From the NCBI RefSeq assembly GCF_003957745.1, contig NZ_CP020373.1:3023501-3087500 (forward strand): 64,000 nucleotides of DNA. The letters run 5' to 3'. Below, one piece after another: positions 15,905 to 25,250 of the stretch. A program made the position numbers and the translations under genes. This stretch comes from Shewanella khirikhana (GTDB lineage: Bacteria > Pseudomonadota > Gammaproteobacteria > Enterobacterales > Shewanellaceae). Position 1 is the stretch's first letter. Each line of letters begins with the position of its first letter. The notes under the pieces were generated by a model. It saw nothing but the letters and a program-made list of their open reading frames with translations, was not told the origin of the DNA and made no database searches.

Positions 15905-16417
15905 ATGCCTTCAAGTTTACACCACCAACACAGTTTTATCCTGAATCGCGCCCATTTTGAAGAGTGCTTTGATGAATCTGTTTCCACGGCACAAGGCTGG
16001 CAGCCCTATGTGAAAACCATCGGCTTTGCCCTGATGACCTTTGCCCTGCTGGCAAGCCCTGTTCCGACCTACCTCGGCTGGTTTTTTATGGGCCTGACTG
16101 TGGTGGAGTTTTTAAGTGTGCGCTATCGGCGCGCCTGGTGGTTGTGGCGCCAATTAATGAGCCGCGCTGCCAACAGTGATATCAAACTCACGATCACAGA
16201 CACCAGCCTTATCACCGAATCCCTCGGCCAGCGCCGCGAGCTCAACTGGGATGCATTGGATGGTATCAGCCGTACCGAACGCGGCTACCTGTTACGTCAG
16301 GGTAAGGGGCGGCAGTATTTATCCCGCAGCGCCCTTTCCGATGAAGCCGCCGCCTTCCTTGAGCAGCGCTTCGGCCTTGGCAGCGACTCAGTTGAAGTCG
16401 CGGCAACTGGCCATTAA
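15905..16417 (+). CDS. YcxB-like membrane protein
   Basis: This 170-residue protein has a short N-terminal cytoplasmic part, two close transmembrane helices at about 38-55 and 56-72 (G-F-A-L-M-T-F-A-L-L-A-S-P, W-F-F-M-G-L-T-V-V-E-F-L), and a C-terminal domain with the PH-like pattern of YcxB proteins (I-T-D-T-S-L-I-T-E-S-L-G-Q-R-R-E-L-N-W-D). Function is unknown. Its last 30 bp overlap the convergent yhhY gene. Confidence 0.7.
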   Translation: MPSSLHHQHSFILNRAHFEECFDESVSTAQGWQPYVKTIGFALMTFALLASPVPTYLGWFFMGLTVVEFLSVRYRRAWWLWRQLMSRAANSDIKLTITDTSLITESLGQRRELNWDALDGISRTERGYLLRQGKGRQYLSRSALSDEAAAFLEQRFGLGSDSVEVAATGH

Positions 16418-16924
16418 AAAGGCATCCACGTATTCACCACCGCGGAAGGCGTAGCCAATGGCCTCGCCTTCAATCACAAAGCCATGTCGTTTATACAACT
16501 TGATGGCAGCGTGATTATCGGTATAGACCTCAAGCTCGATGCGGCGTACCGCCAGCCAGTTGTGGGCCAGCTCCAACATGGCGGCAAGCAGCGCTGAGCC
16601 AACACCAATACCCTGAAACTCCTCGCTCACCGCCATGCCCATATTGGCCACGTGTTTACGCCGTGGGCGGCTGAACACTTCCATGCCCGCCTGCCCTACA
16701 ACCTCTCCGTCGATTTCAGCCACCAGGCTGTAGCAGTTTTCAGGCAACTCACCCAGCCGTTTCTGCCAGCGCTCGAGCGAGGGAAACGGATGTTGCAGGG
16801 TGTTGGCAAAGCAACTTGGCTGACTGTAGATGGCACAAATGGCTTCAATATCCTGGCTGCCGCTGTGACGCACACTGATACGGCCATCGCTGGATTGATA
16901 AATTGGCGAGCCGTGTTCGCTCAT
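16388..16924 (-). CDS. yhhY: GNAT acyltransferase, YhhY-like
   Basis: The 178-residue GNAT protein closely resembles E. coli YhhY, a reported L-amino-acid N-acetyltransferase. Shared patterns are N-T-L-Q-H-P-F-P-S, G-E-V-V-G-Q, R-P-R-R-K-H-V-A, G-I-G-V-G-S-A-L-L (acetyl-CoA loop), R-R-I-E-L-E-V-Y-T-D-N and G-G-E-Y-V-D-A-F. AGGGAA lies upstream of the ATG. It is cytoplasmic and monocistronic. Confidence 0.85.
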   Translation of the reverse strand: MSEHGSPIYQSSDGRISVRHSGSQDIEAICAIYSQPSCFANTLQHPFPSLERWQKRLGELPENCYSLVAEIDGEVVGQAGMEVFSRPRRKHVANMGMAVSEEFQGIGVGSALLAAMLELAHNWLAVRRIELEVYTDNHAAIKLYKRHGFVIEGEAIGYAFRGGEYVDAFLMASCRDFN

Positions 16925-17151
16925 AGCAAATAATTCCCTTTAAAATAAATAAATTACTATGCCAGTTCTTCCCAAGAGTTCGCAAGCGGACTTATCCCCA
17001 ATCCAAGGCAAAAAAAACTGACCGATACTACGAAAATCTTGCGATTCCCAATATCGTTACTTGCTGTCACAATAGCGCCGCCTACGGGGAATTGTAAGGC
17101 TGCCGAGCGGCACCTTGGACCCGCACGGCTGTTATCCCAAAGGAACCCAAC

Positions 17152-17418
17152 ATGCGCACCCCCTCAGCAATCCTCACCCAAGCAGCCCTGGCTATGGCGC
17201 TTGCGGTCAGCTTTGCCGTATCCGCCGAAGAAGAACCCACCCTGGACCTGCCAGCAGCGCCCAGCGAAGATGTAAAACAAATCAAAGAGGTCTGTCTGGA
17301 TCTCATCCTCGAACAGGAAGTGCCACGGGAAGAGCGGGACGAGTTTCTGCTGACCTGTGTTAACGATCAGCTGTTTGAGATGGGTTACCTGGCGGTGGAG
17401 GCTGGGGATTTAAAGTAA
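17152..17418 (+). CDS. Small secreted hypothetical protein with two cysteines
   Basis: An 88-residue product with a Sec-type signal (hydrophobic core L-A-M-A-L-A-V-S-F-A-V-S-A, cleavage likely near residue 25) leaves an acidic mature chain of about 63 residues. Its two cysteines are about 20 residues apart (K-E-V-C-L-D and L-L-T-C-V-N) and could form one disulfide in the periplasm. I do not recognise a family. AAAGGAAC sits 7 bases before the ATG and a terminator follows, so it is a real single-gene unit. Confidence 0.75.
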   Translation: MRTPSAILTQAALAMALAVSFAVSAEEEPTLDLPAAPSEDVKQIKEVCLDLILEQEVPREERDEFLLTCVNDQLFEMGYLAVEAGDLK

Positions 17419-17440
17419 ATCGCCTGCGCACTGAATAACA

Positions 17441-17463
17441 AACGGCCCCGAGGGGCCGTTTTT
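17441..17463 (+). terminator. Terminator of the small secreted protein gene
   Basis: The stem AACGGCCCC/GGGGCCGTT has a GA tip and is followed by TTTTT. Confidence 0.85.
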
Positions 17464-17547
17464 CATGGTTGTGTCACACTCTGGAGCCAAATCCTTGCAG
17501 TGCACGCCAAACGGCTGCTGGAGCCTCTTGGCATTAACGTGACAGCT

Positions 17548-18603
17548 TTAAGACTTGGGCTTAATTCCCAGTTCGCGCTGCGTCTCCATTCCCAGCGCAA
17601 TCATGGGGCAGCTCTGCTTCTGGCCTGCGCTGAACTCAGCCTTATTGTGCCAGCCAAACCAGTTGCAGCCGATGAGGCTCTGGGCGACAGCGCCGCCAAG
17701 AGTGGTGCCCGGGCCCAAAATCATCACCCGGTCCGGGGCAAATTCTTTCACCGCCACCTGCACAGCTGCGGTGAAATCATAATGCTCGGTCACCTGATGC
17801 CCGAGGGTGTAATCCCACAGCTTGTCAGTGTCTGTGCTGTATGGGGTCCAAATGGCGCCACGGCCATCCACCATGGGGATCTTGGGTGCTTTAAAGAGGC
17901 CCTTTGGCAGTAAACTTTTGCCTTTGGCAGAGACCTCGGTTAACAGCGGCGAGTGGAAGGCGCCGTGGTTATAAAGCCGCATAGGGTAACGCTCATCGAT
18001 TTTCGGCAGCCTCGCTTCGGCAAGTTTAAGCCCCGCCTCGTTGCCCGCCAGCACCCTGAAACCACCCAAATGAATCGAGGTGTACAGAGCGCAGCCCTCG
18101 GTGGCCTCGGCCTCATCAAGCAAGGCATCCAGCATTTGGGTCGCAGCCGGGTTCGTATGCCAGTTTTCATCCATCTCGGGATAAATCAGCTGCCCGCCAA
18201 TTAAGCCATCCTGCATCATGGAGCCCATGGTATTAATGACCCCTATGGCACCTTCTTCATCCAGCGCCCCGGCACAGGCAAGGGCGATATACCAGCCCAT
18301 GGAGTTGCCGGTCACCGCCACTATCTCGAAGCGGTCCCGGTCGATATCCATAAAGTCGGCCATGGCGCAGGCGTAAATAAGCGCCGAGGCATTTTCGCCC
18401 GGGGTATGCAGCTTGAAGGAGTACTTATCCATGGCATCGAGTTCGGCAATACTCTTTTGCCCCTCGTGGCGCCGAAAGGCATCGATACCTGCGATAAAGT
18501 CGCCCTTATCGGCGTGGAGGCGCTGAAGATACCCAAGCTCCTCTTTGTTGTAGCAGCCACGGCCGGGGGCTATCACTAACACTCTTTCTTTCGTTGTGCT
18601 CAT
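17548..18603 (-). CDS. FabD-like acyltransferase domain protein
   Basis: This 351-residue protein has the fold pattern of malonyl-CoA:ACP transacylases. The nucleophile is S101 in V-T-G-N-S-M-G-W-Y and the catalytic His is H217 in G-A-F-H-S-P-L. It is longer and clearly different from housekeeping FabD. Its ATG overlaps the stop of the E1 gene (ATGA) and GGAGG lies 7 bases upstream, so the two are translationally coupled. A role transferring an acyl group produced by the E1 or the acyl-CoA dehydrogenase is an inference from the cluster only; no acyl carrier protein gene is nearby. It ends the minus-strand unit, with no clear terminator. Confidence 0.8.
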   Translation of the reverse strand: MSTTKERVLVIAPGRGCYNKEELGYLQRLHADKGDFIAGIDAFRRHEGQKSIAELDAMDKYSFKLHTPGENASALIYACAMADFMDIDRDRFEIVAVTGNSMGWYIALACAGALDEEGAIGVINTMGSMMQDGLIGGQLIYPEMDENWHTNPAATQMLDALLDEAEATEGCALYTSIHLGGFRVLAGNEAGLKLAEARLPKIDERYPMRLYNHGAFHSPLLTEVSAKGKSLLPKGLFKAPKIPMVDGRGAIWTPYSTDTDKLWDYTLGHQVTEHYDFTAAVQVAVKEFAPDRVMILGPGTTLGGAVAQSLIGCNWFGWHNKAEFSAGQKQSCPMIALGMETQRELGIKPKS

Positions 18604-20867
18604 GCCGATGCCTCCAGTCCAATCACCATGCCACCCTCTTCTCTGCTCCCCTGCACCAACTTGAGCGCGGCCGCCACTATGCTGTCCTTACTTGGCAGCG
18701 GCAAGGTGGCAGCATCCGCCAGCGGAATAAAGCAATCTTCGGCGTTAAGTCGCGCCACGGGCGGGCAGTCATCGCAAAGCCGTTCATGCAGCGCCGTGAC
18801 TATCGCCTCAGAGACCGAGCCTGAGCGGCGACACTCATCCACCACCAGTACATGGCGGCAGTTGGCGGCAATATCACAAATGGCGGCCTCGTTGAGGGGC
18901 GCAAGGTACCTAAGGTCCACCAGGGTGCAATTGATACCCGCTTCGGCCAAGGTCTTTTCGGCCTGACGGCTTAAGTAATAACCATTGCCGTAGCTGATGA
19001 TGCACAGATCCTTACCTTCGCCAAAGCGGCCTGGCTCGCCGAATGGCAATGGCGTGGCTTCCCGCTCCGGTACATATTCCGCCGCCCACAGGCTGTCGCC
19101 GGTCTCGTGCAGATCGCGGGTCATATAGAGCGCGATGGGCTCGAGGAATATCACCAGCCGCTGCTCTTCGCGGGCAAGACGCACGCATTCCCGCAGCATC
19201 CCCTGGGCATCGGCGCCATTGGATGGGCAGGCAAGGATAAGCCCGGGAATATCACGAAACACGGTGAAAGAGTTGTCGTTGTGGAAGTGACCGCCGAAAC
19301 CCTTCTGATAAGCCAGCCCCGCGATGCGGATCACCATGGGATTGGTGTACTGGCCATTGGAGAAGAAAGGTAAGGTCGCCGCCTCGCCGCGAATCTGGTC
19401 TTCGGCATTATGTACATAGGCCAGAAACTGGATTTCGGGAATGGGCAGCAAGCCATTATGGGCCATGCCGGTGGCGAGCCCCAGAATAGAGGTTTCATCC
19501 AGCAGGGTGTTGATAACCCGGCTGGGGCCGAAGCGCTCCACCAACCGCGAGGTGACATGGTATACCCCGCCCTTCTTGCCAACGTCCTCACCACACACCA
19601 CCACATTATCGTTACTCGCCATCAGCTCGGTAAGGGTCAGGTTAATCAGCTTACCCATGTGCACAGGTTTGCCGAGCGACTGCTTGTCGGCCGCAAAAAG
19701 ACTCGCAAAGGCGTCATCTCCCAACGTCTTCACTGCGCGGGGATTGGCAAGCCTCGGCGGCACCACGCTTGCCATGGCATCAACCGCAGTTTTCAGTTTG
19801 GGACGGGTGGCAGCCACTCTGGCGATGGCGGCGATCCGGCCTTTAAGCTCCTGATACATCGCGAGGATTTGCTCTGCGCTCAACACACCTGCTTCTATCA
19901 GCATGGCGGCGCTGCGAAGCAAGGGATCCAGGGCTTCGTTTTCAAGGATTTTCGCTTTGGGAAGGTAAGCAATTTCGGCATCACTGCCGGCGTGGCCCAT
20001 CAGGCGCACGGTGCGCACATGTAAAAACACCGGCTGGCGGTGGCTGCGACACCAATGGGCCGCCTCCTTGGCCACCTTGTAGGTGTCGAGCAAGTCCAGA
20101 CCATCGCAGCAAAAATACTTAAGCCCGGGCCTTTGGCTGAAGTTGGCGCCAATCCAGCCCTTGGGAGTGGGGGTAGAAATGCCTATGCCGTTGTCTTCAC
20201 AGACAAACATCAGCGGCATGGGAATATTCTGAAACGCCGCCCAGCAGGCCGCATTAATAGCGGTCTGGGCGCTGGCGTGGTTGGCCGAGGCATCGCCAAA
20301 GTTACACATGGCAATGGCATCAGGAGGCAAAGCCCCTTCAACACCCAGACGCTCGGTGAGCGGAATACTCAAGGCAACCCCCACCGCCTTGGGCAGGTGG
20401 GAAGCAATAGTCGAGGTTTGCGGCGGAATATTGAGTGACTTGCTGCCCAGCACCTTGTGGCGGCCGCCGGAGATAGGGTCTTCGCATGAGGCCGCAAACG
20501 AGAGCATCATATCCCACAGCACTGTCTCACTCGCCTCATGGCGGCTGCGCTCCACCATAAAGGCGCCGCTGCGGTAGTGCAGCAATGCCATGTCGCTGGT
20601 ATTGAGCACAGCGGCAATGGCCGCGTTGCCCTCGTGGCCCGAAGAGCCGATGGTATAAAAGCCTTCGTTGCGGGCACGCATCCGCCGCGATTCCAAATCC
20701 AGCAGGCGGCTTTTTAATTGGGACTCAAAAATCCCCGCAAAGTCGGCATCACTGAGCCCGAGGCGGCGATGATCCCAGCCCTGGGTGTGTTCGAGAAAGG
20801 CCTCGATACGGCCACTTTCCAATGCTTCAATAAATTGCCGCTCAACGGCAATGGCCCTGTCTTCCAT
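18600..20867 (-). CDS. Fused 2-oxoacid dehydrogenase E1 (alpha-beta), thiamine-dependent
   Basis: This 755-residue chain joins an E1-alpha half (residues about 1-370) to an E1-beta half (about 400-740). The thiamine diphosphate motif is G-D-A (191-193) followed by D-N-G (225-227). The beta half starts at M-G-K-L-I-N-L-T-L-T-E-L-M and carries V-C-G-E-D-V-G. Such enzymes decarboxylate a branched-chain or aliphatic 2-oxoacid and pass the acyl group to a lipoyl E2; no E2, E3 or lipoyl gene lies nearby. A GAGGGAT site precedes the ATG, within an 18-bp tandem duplication. It is separated from the acyl-CoA dehydrogenase by 77 bp including a hairpin, and overlaps the acyltransferase gene. Confidence 0.87.
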   Translation of the reverse strand: MEDRAIAVERQFIEALESGRIEAFLEHTQGWDHRRLGLSDADFAGIFESQLKSRLLDLESRRMRARNEGFYTIGSSGHEGNAAIAAVLNTSDMALLHYRSGAFMVERSRHEASETVLWDMMLSFAASCEDPISGGRHKVLGSKSLNIPPQTSTIASHLPKAVGVALSIPLTERLGVEGALPPDAIAMCNFGDASANHASAQTAINAACWAAFQNIPMPLMFVCEDNGIGISTPTPKGWIGANFSQRPGLKYFCCDGLDLLDTYKVAKEAAHWCRSHRQPVFLHVRTVRLMGHAGSDAEIAYLPKAKILENEALDPLLRSAAMLIEAGVLSAEQILAMYQELKGRIAAIARVAATRPKLKTAVDAMASVVPPRLANPRAVKTLGDDAFASLFAADKQSLGKPVHMGKLINLTLTELMASNDNVVVCGEDVGKKGGVYHVTSRLVERFGPSRVINTLLDETSILGLATGMAHNGLLPIPEIQFLAYVHNAEDQIRGEAATLPFFSNGQYTNPMVIRIAGLAYQKGFGGHFHNDNSFTVFRDIPGLILACPSNGADAQGMLRECVRLAREEQRLVIFLEPIALYMTRDLHETGDSLWAAEYVPEREATPLPFGEPGRFGEGKDLCIISYGNGYYLSRQAEKTLAEAGINCTLVDLRYLAPLNEAAICDIAANCRHVLVVDECRRSGSVSEAIVTALHERLCDDCPPVARLNAEDCFIPLADAATLPLPSKDSIVAAALKLVQGSREEGGMVIGLEASA

Positions 20868-20871
20868 GCTT

Positions 20872-20907
20872 ATCCCTCACTGAATGAACATCCCTCACTG
20901 AATGAAC
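20872..20907 (-). repeat. 18-bp tandem duplication containing the E1 gene's ribosome site
   Basis: ATCCCTCACTGAATGAAC occurs twice head-to-tail without mismatch (20872-20889 and 20890-20907). Read on the minus strand each copy ends in GAGGGAT, so two Shine-Dalgarno-like copies lie upstream of the E1 ATG. Confidence 0.9.
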
Positions 20908-20917
20908 GAGACAAAAG

Positions 20918-20936
20918 CGGGGGCACCCGGCCCCCG
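20918..20936 (-). terminator. Terminator or attenuator between acyl-CoA dehydrogenase and E1 genes
   Basis: The stem CGGGGGC/GCCCCCG has a 5-base loop and is followed on the minus strand by CTTTTGT. It may set the downstream genes at lower expression. Confidence 0.65.
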
Positions 20937-20944
20937 TTTTCCCA

Positions 20945-22120
<1,176 letters not shown>

Positions 22121-22291
22121 AGGGTCGTCCTTTGTTATGTCTTGTTGTTTGCAGGCAGCTTGGATGGCCAATAGCTGAGGCCTCAGCGCCACTTGTGATT
22201 TGCACTAGCATAGGCATAATCAATCATTAGGAAAAATATTCTTTTTCTCTTACTCCCATAGCAATTTCCTATACCTTACGTGCAGGGAAAG
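22121..22291. promoter_or_regulatory. Divergent promoter region between gcdH cluster and LysR gene
   Basis: LysR regulators usually bind such a gap to control both genes. It is AT-rich around 22220-22255. I could not identify a convincing T-N11-A operator by eye. Confidence 0.4.
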
Positions 22292-23128
22292 ATGAATCTT
22301 AAGGCTTTGAATTACTTCGTCGCCGTGCTCGAAAAAGGCAGTATCAGCGCTGCCGCCAAGCACTGCTACATCGCCCAGCCCTCGATTTCGGCGGCCATTG
22401 CTGCGCTGGAATCCGAGCTCGGTGTGCAGCTGTTTGCCCGCCACGGCAAGGGTGTCTCGGCCACAGATGCAGGCATGCGTCTGTATCCGCTCGCCAAGCG
22501 GCTGTTAAACGAGTCCAAAGCCATTCAGTCGCTGTTTTCCAAACCCGAAACCCAGGTGCCGTTTCGGCTGGGGCTTATCCGCTCCCTGGGCGTAAATCGA
22601 ATGAGTATGCTGCTCAAAGACTTCACCGCCGCCTGTCCGGACATGGATTTAACCCTGGTGGAGCCCAGTGAAGAGTGCGATGGGCGCATCATCACCACCG
22701 CCGACTTGACCCCCAACGAAAGCTTTCAGGCCATGTGGCACGACACCTATTTACTGGCCATTCCCCCTTCCCTCAGCCTGGCGCTGAAAAACAGCATCCG
22801 ACTCGAAGATTTACAGGGGCAACCCTTTATTCACAGAGCCCCCTGCGAGGCCCTGACAAGTCTGCAACAATTGCTGGATATGGAAGGGATAAAGATGCAG
22901 GTGCGGGCCCGTATTCAGACCATCGAATATGCGGTGGGTTTGGTGGCAGCCGGACTCGGCATTGCCCTGGTGCCTGCCATACCGGCGCTGCTGGATCAAC
23001 AGGATATTGTGTTTCGGCCGCTGGCAGACATCGAACTTAAGCGCACTGTTGGGCTGGCGTTGCCCCTGGGCCGAGCACAAAGCGTGCAACAACGCCAGCT
23101 TTCCGTGCTTTGCAAGCTGTGCAATTAA
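22292..23128 (+). CDS. LysR-family transcriptional regulator
   Basis: The 278-residue protein has the LysR helix-turn-helix in residues 1-60 (M-N-L-K-A-L-N-Y-F-V-A-V, then G-S-I-S-A-A-A-K-H-C-Y-I-A-Q-P-S-I-S) and a periplasmic-binding-like effector domain after it. A GTG four codons earlier (22280) is an alternative start, but family members start at the ATG used here. It diverges from the gcdH-E1-acyltransferase genes, which are its most likely targets; the inducer could be an acyl-CoA pathway intermediate (inference). Confidence 0.88.
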   Translation: MNLKALNYFVAVLEKGSISAAAKHCYIAQPSISAAIAALESELGVQLFARHGKGVSATDAGMRLYPLAKRLLNESKAIQSLFSKPETQVPFRLGLIRSLGVNRMSMLLKDFTAACPDMDLTLVEPSEECDGRIITTADLTPNESFQAMWHDTYLLAIPPSLSLALKNSIRLEDLQGQPFIHRAPCEALTSLQQLLDMEGIKMQVRARIQTIEYAVGLVAAGLGIALVPAIPALLDQQDIVFRPLADIELKRTVGLALPLGRAQSVQQRQLSVLCKLCN

Positions 23129-23242
23129 CCTGACAGTTACCGGATTAAGACACAGGTATCAATTTGCAACCGCCAAAGTTTAACCGCTGGTTTGGCTGAA
23201 ATTAAATGATACTCTGTTGCCATAAATGTTAACGAGAAACCC

Positions 23243-24130
23243 GTGTCAGCCATTAAGATGAAGTCATTGTTTTACGGTTTAATATTGTCGGTTATCAGCC
23301 TCTCGCCATTGGCCGCGCGGGCCGAAATGGTGTGCGACGACACCACCGACTGTATCACCACAGGCAGTTGGGATTTGGGCATTGCCTTCGGCTATGGCCA
23401 GAAAACCAATCCGCTCAAGGATTACAAAGACATCCCCATCTATGTGCTGCCCACTATCGCCTATTACGGTGATAACTGGTTTTTCGACAATGGCGCTGTG
23501 GGTTACACCCTTACCGAGCAGGAACGCTTCACTGTGAATCTGGTGACCGGCTTTTCCAGTGACCGCGCCTTCTTCTACCGCTGGGATCCATCCAATATCT
23601 TCCTTGCCGGCAGCTCACGCTCGTTTCAGCAAATACCTATGTCTGCCATGCCAATGCAGGCCAGCAGCGAGCCGCCAAAAATCGGTGAGCTGGAGTCACG
23701 CCACTTTACTTACCTTGGCGGAATAGAGGCCTATGTGTACAACCGCTTCGGCACCTGGCGACTCGCGCTTTTGCATGATCTATTCGATGTGCACGACGGC
23801 ATGGAAGGCCAGGTAAAGTGGAACTACCATCTGGGGCATAAAAACTTAAGCCTTGATTTTGCAGTATTCTTTGACTGGAAAAGCCAAGAAGTTGTGAGCT
23901 ACTACTATGGCGTACGGCCATCGGAAAGTGCATACTGGAGCGACAAATACCGGGCAGAAAACGGCTGGAACCGCGGTGCGGAACTCACGGCCCGGTACCA
24001 TCTGACGCCTGAATGGGAACTACTGATGACAGCCCGCTACACCCGATTTGCCGACACCATCGCGGCCAGCCCGCTGCTCGATGAAGACGACAGCTACGCC
24101 TACCTGATTGGTGCCGCATACAGGTTCTAG
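23243..24130 (+). CDS. MipA/OmpV family outer-membrane protein
   Basis: This 295-residue protein starts at a GTG with GAGAAA upstream (an ATG at 23258 is possible). It has a signal peptide ending A-A-R-A-E and a beta-barrel composition with alternating aromatic residues and a C-terminal Y-R-F. The pattern (W-D-L-G-I-A-F-G-Y-G, then the double N-W-F-F-D-N-G) fits MipA/OmpV. Members scaffold murein enzymes or act as outer-membrane porin-like proteins; the role here is unknown. It leads a four-gene unit with a DUF3019 protein and a two-component system, whose regulator may control it. Confidence 0.82.
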   Translation: MSAIKMKSLFYGLILSVISLSPLAARAEMVCDDTTDCITTGSWDLGIAFGYGQKTNPLKDYKDIPIYVLPTIAYYGDNWFFDNGAVGYTLTEQERFTVNLVTGFSSDRAFFYRWDPSNIFLAGSSRSFQQIPMSAMPMQASSEPPKIGELESRHFTYLGGIEAYVYNRFGTWRLALLHDLFDVHDGMEGQVKWNYHLGHKNLSLDFAVFFDWKSQEVVSYYYGVRPSESAYWSDKYRAENGWNRGAELTARYHLTPEWELLMTARYTRFADTIAASPLLDEDDSYAYLIGAAYRF

Positions 24131-24135
24131 CGCCT

Positions 24136-24537
24136 TTGAAATCCTATGGTCGCCTGCTGTTTTTATTGCCACTGTTAAGCCCACCCGGCCTGGCAGCGAC
24201 CAAAGACGCCGATAAAAAGTCCAGCAGCCTGGAACTGACCCCCAGCCTGTGCCTGTTCAATCCTCAGTCCGAGCGCTGTGACATTCGGGTCACCCTCACC
24301 TGGTTGTCCAAACAGCCGGTGTGCATCGAAGTGGATTTGCCTCAGCTGCAACGCTGGTGCATTAAGGACGAGCAACAAGACTCGCTGACGTTGGATATCA
24401 GCACAGACAAAGACGTGCATTTTGTGATGCGCGATCAACAGAGTAATCAGCCGCTCGCCGACGCGGTACTCAGAGTCAAACCCCTGAGCGAACCCCAAAC
24501 CCGGCGGCGCTTTCGTAACCCATGGAGTATCTTCTGA
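24136..24537 (+). CDS. DUF3019 periplasmic protein
   Basis: A 133-residue protein with a signal peptide starts at a TTG only 5 bp after the MipA stop. The mature part (L-T-P-S-L-C-L-F-N-P, R-C-D-I-R-V-T-L-T-W, V-C-I-E-V-D, R-W-C) matches the DUF3019 family seen mostly in Shewanella-type bacteria. Four cysteines suggest disulfides. Its stop overlaps the response-regulator start. Function is not known; the gene's fixed position beside the two-component genes suggests an accessory sensing role. Confidence 0.75.
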   Translation: MKSYGRLLFLLPLLSPPGLAATKDADKKSSSLELTPSLCLFNPQSERCDIRVTLTWLSKQPVCIEVDLPQLQRWCIKDEQQDSLTLDISTDKDVHFVMRDQQSNQPLADAVLRVKPLSEPQTRRRFRNPWSIF

Positions 24538-25247
24538 TGACGACACAAGCACCACACCGAGTTTTGCTGGTTGAAGATGATGTGCGCCTTGCCAATCTTA
24601 TCGTGGATTACCTCAAGGCCAACGGCATGCATGTGGAGCTGGAGCGCCGCGGCGATACCGTACTGACCCGCCTGCTGAACTACAAGCCGGATATCATTCT
24701 GCTGGACATTATGCTGCCCGGCATGGACGGTCTGACCCTGATTGAAAAGCTGCCCGACTACTTCGCTGGCCCCATTCTGCTGATGAGCGCCCTGGGCTCC
24801 AACGAAGACCAGATCAAGGGGCTGGAACTTGGCGCCGACGACTATGTTGTCAAGCCAGTCGACCCGGCGCTGCTGGTTGCCCGTATCAACAACCTGCTGC
24901 GCCGCCACAGCGCGCCGCCCAAGCAGGAAACCCATTGCCTCACCTTCGGCAAACTCAGTATCGATCCGCACACCCAGACTATTCGCCTGGGCGAGAAAGA
25001 AGTGGATTTGACTAGCCATGAGTTTGAGCTGCTGTGGCTGCTTGCCTCCCAGGCCGGTCAGGTGCTGAGCCGTCAGTACATCTACCATTACCTGCTCAAT
25101 ATCGACTTCGATGGTAAAGACCGCAAGATAGACGTGCGCATCTCGCGCCTGCGTAAAAAGCTCGACGACAATCTGGAAACCCCTTTCAGGATCAAAACCG
25201 TGTGGGGTCAGGGCTATCTGTTTGCCCCCGAGGCCTGGACCAACTGA
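24537..25247 (+). CDS. rstA: OmpR-family response regulator (RstA-like)
   Basis: This 236-residue protein has a receiver domain (phospho-acceptor D57 in L-L-D-I-M-L-P-G-M-D-G, Lys in Y-V-V-K-P-V-D) and a C-terminal winged helix (S-H-E-F-E-L-L-W-L-L-A, V-W-G-Q-G-Y-L-F). An ATG at 24522 is in frame, but the ATG at 24537 overlaps the DUF3019 stop and has GGAG 8 bases upstream, so it is the start. The histidine kinase follows directly. RstA-like is suggested by the domain sequence and the partner; the stimulus is unknown. Confidence 0.87.
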   Translation: MTTQAPHRVLLVEDDVRLANLIVDYLKANGMHVELERRGDTVLTRLLNYKPDIILLDIMLPGMDGLTLIEKLPDYFAGPILLMSALGSNEDQIKGLELGADDYVVKPVDPALLVARINNLLRRHSAPPKQETHCLTFGKLSIDPHTQTIRLGEKEVDLTSHEFELLWLLASQAGQVLSRQYIYHYLLNIDFDGKDRKIDVRISRLRKKLDDNLETPFRIKTVWGQGYLFAPEAWTN

Positions 25248-25250
25248 GTC

